From contig CABQNX010000016.1 of assembly GCA_902465645.1 (NCBI GenBank), positions 1-26,457 on the forward strand: a DNA stretch of 26,457 nt, given 5' to 3'. The notes beneath the pieces are model-generated. The model ran no database searches. It was not told the DNA's origin and saw only the letters and a program-made list of their open reading frames with translations. Below are positions 23,083-26,457 of this stretch, one piece after another (within the stretch, counting starts at the first letter, position 1; each line of letters begins with the position of its first letter). Position numbers and translations under genes: made by a program. This stretch comes from an uncultured Peptoniphilus sp. Lineage in GTDB: Bacteria; Bacillota; Clostridia; Tissierellales; Peptoniphilaceae.

Positions 23083-24057
23083 TTATTTTTTAAACTCAGT
23101 CATATCAACTTTTTCTACGCCACTCTTCTTAAGACCTTCAGCAATCCAATCTTTTTCTTTTTGATTTAGTGGAAGAACTGGTTTTCTCATAAGTCCACTT
23201 GAGAATATTCCTCTTTGAACAAGAGCTTCTTTAAGTCTTGCGTGAGCTTCACCAGAAGGTTGTCCACCACCGTAAATAGCTTGACTGATTGGATAAATCT
23301 TATCAGATGCATCTTGAGCTTCTTTAAGTGTGTGCTTTTCAGGGTTCTTAAATACATCCCAAGCTTCACAGATAATTTCAGGAACACAACCTGCAAATCC
23401 AATAAGAGCTCCATCTACACCTGTGAACATTGTTACTGCAAGAGTTTCGTCGTGGCAAGTGATAAGAGAGATGTCAGGACATTCTTCTCTAAGAAGTCTA
23501 ATATCGTGTTCGTAAATTGGTGTAACTCTTGTACCAACTTTAATTGATTTAACGTGGTCAATTTCTTTACACATTTTAATTAGAGTTTCAACTGGGTAGA
23601 ATGCCTTAGTGTATGCTGGGTATAAGTGAATGATAATATCAATATCTGCTCCTTCAGCAACATCTTTTACGAATTCAAATGGTGCATCCTTGTGCATTCC
23701 AAATCTTAACCACATGTGAGGTGGCATTAGAAGAATTCCGTCAGCTCCTGCTGTTTTAGCATCTTTTGCCATTTTAACAGCACCATTTGTGCTTTCACAG
23801 TTGATTCCAGAGATTATTGTCATAATATCTCCACATTCTTCAGCTGCTATTTCAATTGTTCTAATTCTTTCTTCTTCAGTTAATCCTGTAACTTCTCCAG
23901 TGTGTCCGTTTACAACTAGTCCTTGGATCCCCTTATCGTAAAAAGTTTTTATCCATCTTAAATATTCTCTAAATTCTTTTTCGTTAATAGTGTCATCATC
24001 ATTTAGTGGTACAGAAACTGCTGGGAATATAGTTTTAAAAGTTTTTTCTTTAGTCAT
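23083..24057 (-). CDS. DHDPS/N-acetylneuraminate lyase-family aldolase
   Basis: A 324-aa TIM-barrel Schiff-base aldolase. Visible family marks are VPLNDDDTINEKEFREYLRW (as VPLNDDDTIN then EKEFREYL), the substrate loop NGHTGEVTGLTEEER (50-64, GHTGE in place of GTTGE), the catalytic Tyr in IIIHLYPAYT (Tyr146), and the Schiff-base Lys173 in SIKVGT. The Arg that binds aspartate semialdehyde in true DapA (after YNVPxR) is absent here: the segment is YPAYTK. So lysine synthesis is unlikely, and a catabolic 2-oxo acid aldolase or dehydratase is more likely. The exact substrate cannot be told. AAGGAG lies 8 nt before the ATG. First gene after a regulated promoter, divergent from the LacI-type regulator. 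Confidence 0.88.
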   Translation of the reverse strand: MTKEKTFKTIFPAVSVPLNDDDTINEKEFREYLRWIKTFYDKGIQGLVVNGHTGEVTGLTEEERIRTIEIAAEECGDIMTIISGINCESTNGAVKMAKDAKTAGADGILLMPPHMWLRFGMHKDAPFEFVKDVAEGADIDIIIHLYPAYTKAFYPVETLIKMCKEIDHVKSIKVGTRVTPIYEHDIRLLREECPDISLITCHDETLAVTMFTGVDGALIGFAGCVPEIICEAWDVFKNPEKHTLKEAQDASDKIYPISQAIYGGGQPSGEAHARLKEALVQRGIFSSGLMRKPVLPLNQKEKDWIAEGLKKSGVEKVDMTEFKK

Positions 24058-24098
24058 TTTAATTGCTCCTTGATTTTTATTCTTAGTTATTGATTTCT

Positions 24099-24114
24099 AC
24101 GCTGCAACGTTTTC
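24099..24114. promoter_or_regulatory. Operator-like site at the aldolase transcription start
   Basis: On the plus strand ACGCTGCAACGTTTTC. It holds one TGCAA half-site joined to a central AACGTT, the CG centre usual for LacI-family operators. ACGCTGCAACGT is also a near-palindrome. It lies about +1 to +16 relative to the predicted aldolase start, where a repressor would block transcription. A degenerate CcpA cre site is an alternative reading (three mismatches to the consensus). Confidence 0.5.
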
Positions 24115-24121
24115 TAACTAA

Positions 24122-24151
24122 TTTATACCATCTATCATCTTCTAGGGTCAA
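24122..24151 (-). promoter_or_regulatory. Promoter of the aldolase-transporter unit
   Basis: On the minus strand TTGACC (24151-24146), an 18-nt spacer, then TATAAA (24127-24122) preceded by TGG, giving an extended -10. Predicted start near 24115, leaving a ~58-nt leader. Confidence 0.65.
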
Positions 24152-24167
24152 CGAAATCAGGGCCTTG

Positions 24168-24181
24168 TGCAATATTTTGCA
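24168..24181. promoter_or_regulatory. Operator-like inverted repeat 1
   Basis: TGCAATATTTTGCA: half-sites TGCAA and TTGCA with a 4-nt spacer. It sits upstream of the aldolase -35 and between the two divergent promoters. Confidence 0.55.
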
Positions 24182-24196
24182 GAAATTAAAAAATCT

Positions 24197-24213
24197 ATGC
24201 AATATTATTGCAT
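24197..24213. promoter_or_regulatory. Operator-like inverted repeat 2
   Basis: ATGCAATATTATTGCAT: a perfect palindrome of 7-nt halves around ATT, with the same TGCAA/TTGCA half-sites as repeat 1 but one more spacer base. Centre-to-centre distance to repeat 1 is about 30 bp, close to three helical turns. Likely target of the adjacent LacI-type regulator. Confidence 0.6.
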
Positions 24214-24234
24214 TAGTAAAGTAAACTCTTATCC

Positions 24235-24263
24235 TTGAAATAAATTTAAATAAAATATATCAT
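24235..24263 (+). promoter_or_regulatory. Possible promoter of the LacI-type regulator gene
   Basis: TTGAAA (24235-24240), a 17-nt spacer and TATCAT (24258-24263). Moderate match only. The region is AT-rich and other -10-like words are nearby. Confidence 0.4.
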
Positions 24264-24295
24264 TATACTATAAAGAAAATAGAATGGAGGGCTTT

Positions 24296-25291
24296 ATGAC
24301 AACATTAAAGGATGTTGCTAAACTGGCAAACGTAGATGTCAGTACTGTGTCTAGAGCTTTAAATAATAGTGGGTATGTTCATCCACAAACTAAAAAAAGA
24401 ATAATGGGTGCAGTAGAAAAATTAAGTTACAAACCCAACTTATTGGTCAGAGGTGTTAAAAGAGGTAAGAAAAAAAACCTTTGCGTAATGATACCATCTT
24501 TGTTCTTATCCATGTTTGGAGAACTAGTTCAACTTATTGAAGAAAAGGCAAGAGATTATGAATATGAAATTGTTATAATAAACACCAACGATGACCCTGA
24601 TATAGAAGAAATATCATTGAAAAAAGTTAGAGACAGTTATACAGATGGAATGTTAATAGTTTCCACGGGACAAAATAAGAGATTAATCAGAGATATAAAT
24701 TCCTCTGACTTACCTGTGGTTCAATTAGTTAGAAATCAAACTGACCACTTGAGTTCAGTTGATGTAAATTATTTTAACTGTGCTCATGAAGGAGTTCACT
24801 TCCTACATAAGTGTGGCTGCGAAAGAATTGCCTTAATAAACGGAATCATGGAAATTCGTCCTTTTGCTGAAAGATATAGGGGCTATTTAAAAGCAATTTC
24901 TGAACTAGGTCAAGATGACCTTTCAATAAGCAATGACTATTACAATATGGATTTCTTTAAAACAGGTTATAATAAATTCAAAGAATTATATGAAAAATAC
25001 GGAGATGTTGACGGCATATTAACAGCAAACGACCTTCAAGCCATGGGAGTCTTAAGAGCTGCAAAAGACCTAGGATATAATGTGCCTGAGGATCTTAAAA
25101 TTTTAAGTTTAGCAGGACACTCTATGGGCGATCTATTGGAAACAAAGATTACATCTATGGAAATGCCACTTGATCTAATAGCAAATAAGTCTGTAGAACT
25201 ATTAATAAATAAAATCAATTCAAAGTCAGACTACTCACAAGTTGAACACGTTACCTTTAACACTTCCCTAAATATAAGAGAGACAACTTAA
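24296..25291 (+). CDS. LacI-family transcriptional regulator
   Basis: A 331-aa regulator. The N-terminal helix-turn-helix TTLKDVAKLANVDVSTVSRA (2-21) with the hinge helix region EKLSYKPNLLVRGVKRG is typical LacI/GalR. The rest is a periplasmic-binding-like sensor domain (CVMIPSLFLSMFGELV, DGMLIVSTG, ERIALINGI, FAERYRGYLKA, DGILTANDLQAMGVLRAAKDL in parts, then MEMPLDLI and NTSLNIRETT). It probably controls the divergent aldolase-transporter genes through the TGCAA sites between them, and perhaps itself. An in-frame ATG at 24284 overlaps GGAGG (24286-24290). The ATG at 24296, 5 nt after it, is the likely start. The effector is unknown but should be the cassette's substrate or an intermediate of it. 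Confidence 0.93.
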   Translation: MTTLKDVAKLANVDVSTVSRALNNSGYVHPQTKKRIMGAVEKLSYKPNLLVRGVKRGKKKNLCVMIPSLFLSMFGELVQLIEEKARDYEYEIVIINTNDDPDIEEISLKKVRDSYTDGMLIVSTGQNKRLIRDINSSDLPVVQLVRNQTDHLSSVDVNYFNCAHEGVHFLHKCGCERIALINGIMEIRPFAERYRGYLKAISELGQDDLSISNDYYNMDFFKTGYNKFKELYEKYGDVDGILTANDLQAMGVLRAAKDLGYNVPEDLKILSLAGHSMGDLLETKITSMEMPLDLIANKSVELLINKINSKSDYSQVEHVTFNTSLNIRETT

Positions 25292-25299
25292 TAGAAAAC

Positions 25300-25335
25300 A
25301 AAAGAGAACTCACGTGAAAAATGAGTTCTCTTTTT
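25300..25335 (+). terminator. Terminator of the regulator gene (copy 2 of a 36-nt element)
   Basis: Identical over 36 nt to the terminator at 21708-21743: 13-bp stem, loop CGTGAAAAA, T-tail. It begins 9 nt after the regulator stop codon. Confidence 0.9.
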
Positions 25336-25361
25336 GTGTGCTAATTTATAATTTTTCTAAC

Positions 25362-25387
25362 AAAAAACTGCCTCATGAGGGACAGTT
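25362..25387 (-). terminator. Terminator of rplJ-rplL
   Basis: On the minus strand AACTG, a bulged T, CC, loop, GG, CAGTT, followed by TTTTTTG. A second near-palindrome (25394-25412, AATTTAACT / AGTTAAATT) overlaps the rplL stop and has no T-tail of its own. Confidence 0.8.
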
Positions 25388-25410
25388 CTTTAAAATTTAA
25401 CTAAGTTAAA

Positions 25411-25797
25411 TTATTTTACTTCTACAGTTGCTCCAACTTCTTCAAGTTTAGCTTTGATTTCTTCAGCTTCTTCTTTTGAAGCGCCTTCTTTAACTGCCTT
25501 AGGAGCTCCGTCTACAACTGCTTTTGCATCTTTAAGTCCAAGTCCAGTAATGTCTTTTACAACTTTGATTACTTTAACTTTTTCTTGTCCTGCTTCAGCA
25601 AGTATTACATCGAAGTCAGTCTTTTCTTCAGCTGCTGCTGCTGGAGCTGCGCCACCTGCTGCTGGAGCTGCTGCAACTGCTGCTGGAGCTGCTGCTGATA
25701 CTCCGAATTCTTCTTCTAGAGCTTTAACTACTTCTGAAAGTTCTAATACTGTAAGCTCTTTAACTTGTTCAATTAATTGTTCTACTTTTTCTGACAT
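25411..25797 (-). CDS. rplL: Ribosomal protein L7/L12
   Basis: Forms the ribosomal stalk with L10 and recruits translation GTPases. The 128-aa protein has an N-terminal dimerisation helix region (EQLIEQVKELTVLELSEVV), an Ala/Pro/Gly-rich hinge (~35-58), and the C-terminal domain with KTDFDVILAEAGQEKVKVIK, VVKDITGLGLKDAKAVVDGA and VEEVGATVEVK-like ending (LEEVGATVEVK). GGAGG lies upstream of the ATG. It follows rplJ by 50 nt. Confidence 0.97.
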   Translation of the reverse strand: MSEKVEQLIEQVKELTVLELSEVVKALEEEFGVSAAAPAAVAAAPAAGGAAPAAAAEEKTDFDVILAEAGQEKVKVIKVVKDITGLGLKDAKAVVDGAPKAVKEGASKEEAEEIKAKLEEVGATVEVK

Positions 25798-25847
25798 TTT
25801 ATTCCTCCGTAATTTTAAATAATAATTTTTCTTAATTTTTTAGCAGA

Positions 25848-26384
25848 TTATGCTGCTTCGTTTTCTTTCTTGTCTGCGATTTGTGCAATAACTCTTGCAA
25901 AACCTGATAGTGTACCATTTAGTACATTTGCGAATCCTTGGATTGGAGCGTTTAAGCCGCCAAGTACTTGTGCAACAAGAACTTCCTTGGATGGTAATTT
26001 AGCAAGTGCGTCGATTTCTGGAAGTGATAATACTTTTCCATCAACATATCCTGCTTTAATTTCTAGTGCTTCATGATCTTCTGCAAACTCAGATGAAATT
26101 TTTGCTGCTGATGCTGGATCTTCCATACCAAATGCAATAGCGCTTGGTCCCTTTAGGAAGTCCTCTAAACCTTCAACACCTAACTCTTCAAAAGCACGTC
26201 TCATCATTGTGTTTTTGTAAACCTTGTAATCAACATTTGCTTCTCTGTACTTAGCTCTAAGTTCAGTTACTTCTTCAACTGTTAGACCTCTGTAGTTTAC
26301 AAGAACGATAGATTGAGCGCCTTGAATTTTCTCTTTAATTTCATCAACTAGGGCTTGTTTTGATTGTAGTCTTTCTTCTTTCAA
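25848..26384 (-). CDS. rplJ: Ribosomal protein L10
   Basis: Binds 23S rRNA and anchors the L7/L12 stalk dimers. The 178-aa protein shows SIVLVNYRGLTVEEVTELR (~27-45), VYKNTMMRRAFEELG, GPSAIAFG and a C-terminal helix GTLSGFARVIAQIADKKE that binds L7/L12. The start codon is TTG, with GGGGGTG 5 nt upstream; no ATG is suitably placed. It is preceded by an intrinsic terminator 17 nt upstream, consistent with the leader-based autoregulation known for L10 operons. The upstream part of that leader lies outside the window. Confidence 0.96.
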   Translation of the reverse strand: MKEERLQSKQALVDEIKEKIQGAQSIVLVNYRGLTVEEVTELRAKYREANVDYKVYKNTMMRRAFEELGVEGLEDFLKGPSAIAFGMEDPASAAKISSEFAEDHEALEIKAGYVDGKVLSLPEIDALAKLPSKEVLVAQVLGGLNAPIQGFANVLNGTLSGFARVIAQIADKKENEAA

Positions 26385-26401
26385 TTTGTCACCCCCAAAA
26401 T

Positions 26402-26428
26402 AAAAAAAATCTCACGCCGCCGTGAGAT
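26402..26428 (-). terminator. Terminator/attenuator in the rplJ leader
   Basis: On the minus strand ATCTCACG, loop GCGG, CGTGAGAT, then eight T (26409-26402). It lies directly before the rplJ ribosome binding site, so it is either the end of the upstream operon or the terminator half of an L10 leader. Confidence 0.85.
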
Positions 26429-26457
26429 GTGAAAATCAAATAAATCCGAATTTCAAA

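Noticed and set aside
23083..24057. True DapA of lysine synthesis
   Set aside because: The semialdehyde-binding Arg motif after the catalytic Tyr is missing, and the gene is with a transporter and a LacI-type regulator rather than lysine genes.

Overview
The window is AT-rich chromosomal DNA from a low-GC Gram-positive anaerobe. The gene content and order (dnaE-pfkA-pyk; whiA-ptsH; glmU-prs-pth-mfd-prsA; rplJ-rplL), the strong GGAGG-type ribosome binding sites and the many U-tailed hairpin terminators point to Bacillota. My best guess is a Tissierellia/Peptoniphilaceae-like organism (Anaerococcus/Peptoniphilus type), judged from the style of the proteins and not from any search. No tRNA, rRNA, CRISPR array, transposase or phage gene was seen.

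Layout. (1) 1-2970, plus strand: a membrane-anchored Lys/Glu-rich protein built of 11-residue repeats, then a translationally coupled pair (HD-domain protein and CmpB-type membrane protein), each unit closed by its own terminator. (2) 3018-3184: an intergenic AT-rich block with a strict ~36-bp periodicity. (3) 3195-9322, minus strand: dnaE-pfkA-pyk, which couples the replicative polymerase with the two committed steps of glycolysis. (4) 9522-10814, minus: whiA-ptsH. (5) 10881-18558, minus: glmU-prs-pth-mfd-prsA (cell-wall precursor, PRPP, translation rescue, transcription-coupled repair, extracytoplasmic foldase). (6) 18559-19342: a long intergenic region with degenerate 18-bp tandem repeats, then a conspicuously GC-rich segment that folds like a structured RNA, then the cysK leader. 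(7) 19343-21743, plus: cysK-cysE-nfo. (8) 21748-25335: a small catabolic cassette (Nramp-fold transporter, DHDPS/NAL-family aldolase, divergent LacI-type regulator) bounded by two identical 36-nt terminators. (9) 25362-26428, minus: rplJ-rplL.

The most interesting element is the cysK leader. A near-consensus sigma-A promoter is followed by a 23-codon ORF with a good ribosome binding site and three consecutive Cys codons. Downstream lies a strong intrinsic terminator that ends 23 nt before the cysK start. An alternative pairing that would sequester the 5' arm of the terminator can be drawn by eye. This is the architecture of ribosome-mediated attenuation responding to cysteine. It is unexpected in Bacillota, where T-boxes, S-boxes or CymR usually control cysteine genes. 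Second is the GC-rich structured RNA candidate just upstream. Third is the cassette whose Nramp-type transporter lacks the metal-binding motifs and sits with an aldolase, suggesting an organic substrate.

Start codons were moved from the longest reading frame wherever a ribosome binding site decided it (HD protein, pyk, pfkA, ptsH, cysK, transporter, LacI regulator). All structures and promoters were found by eye; none was computed.
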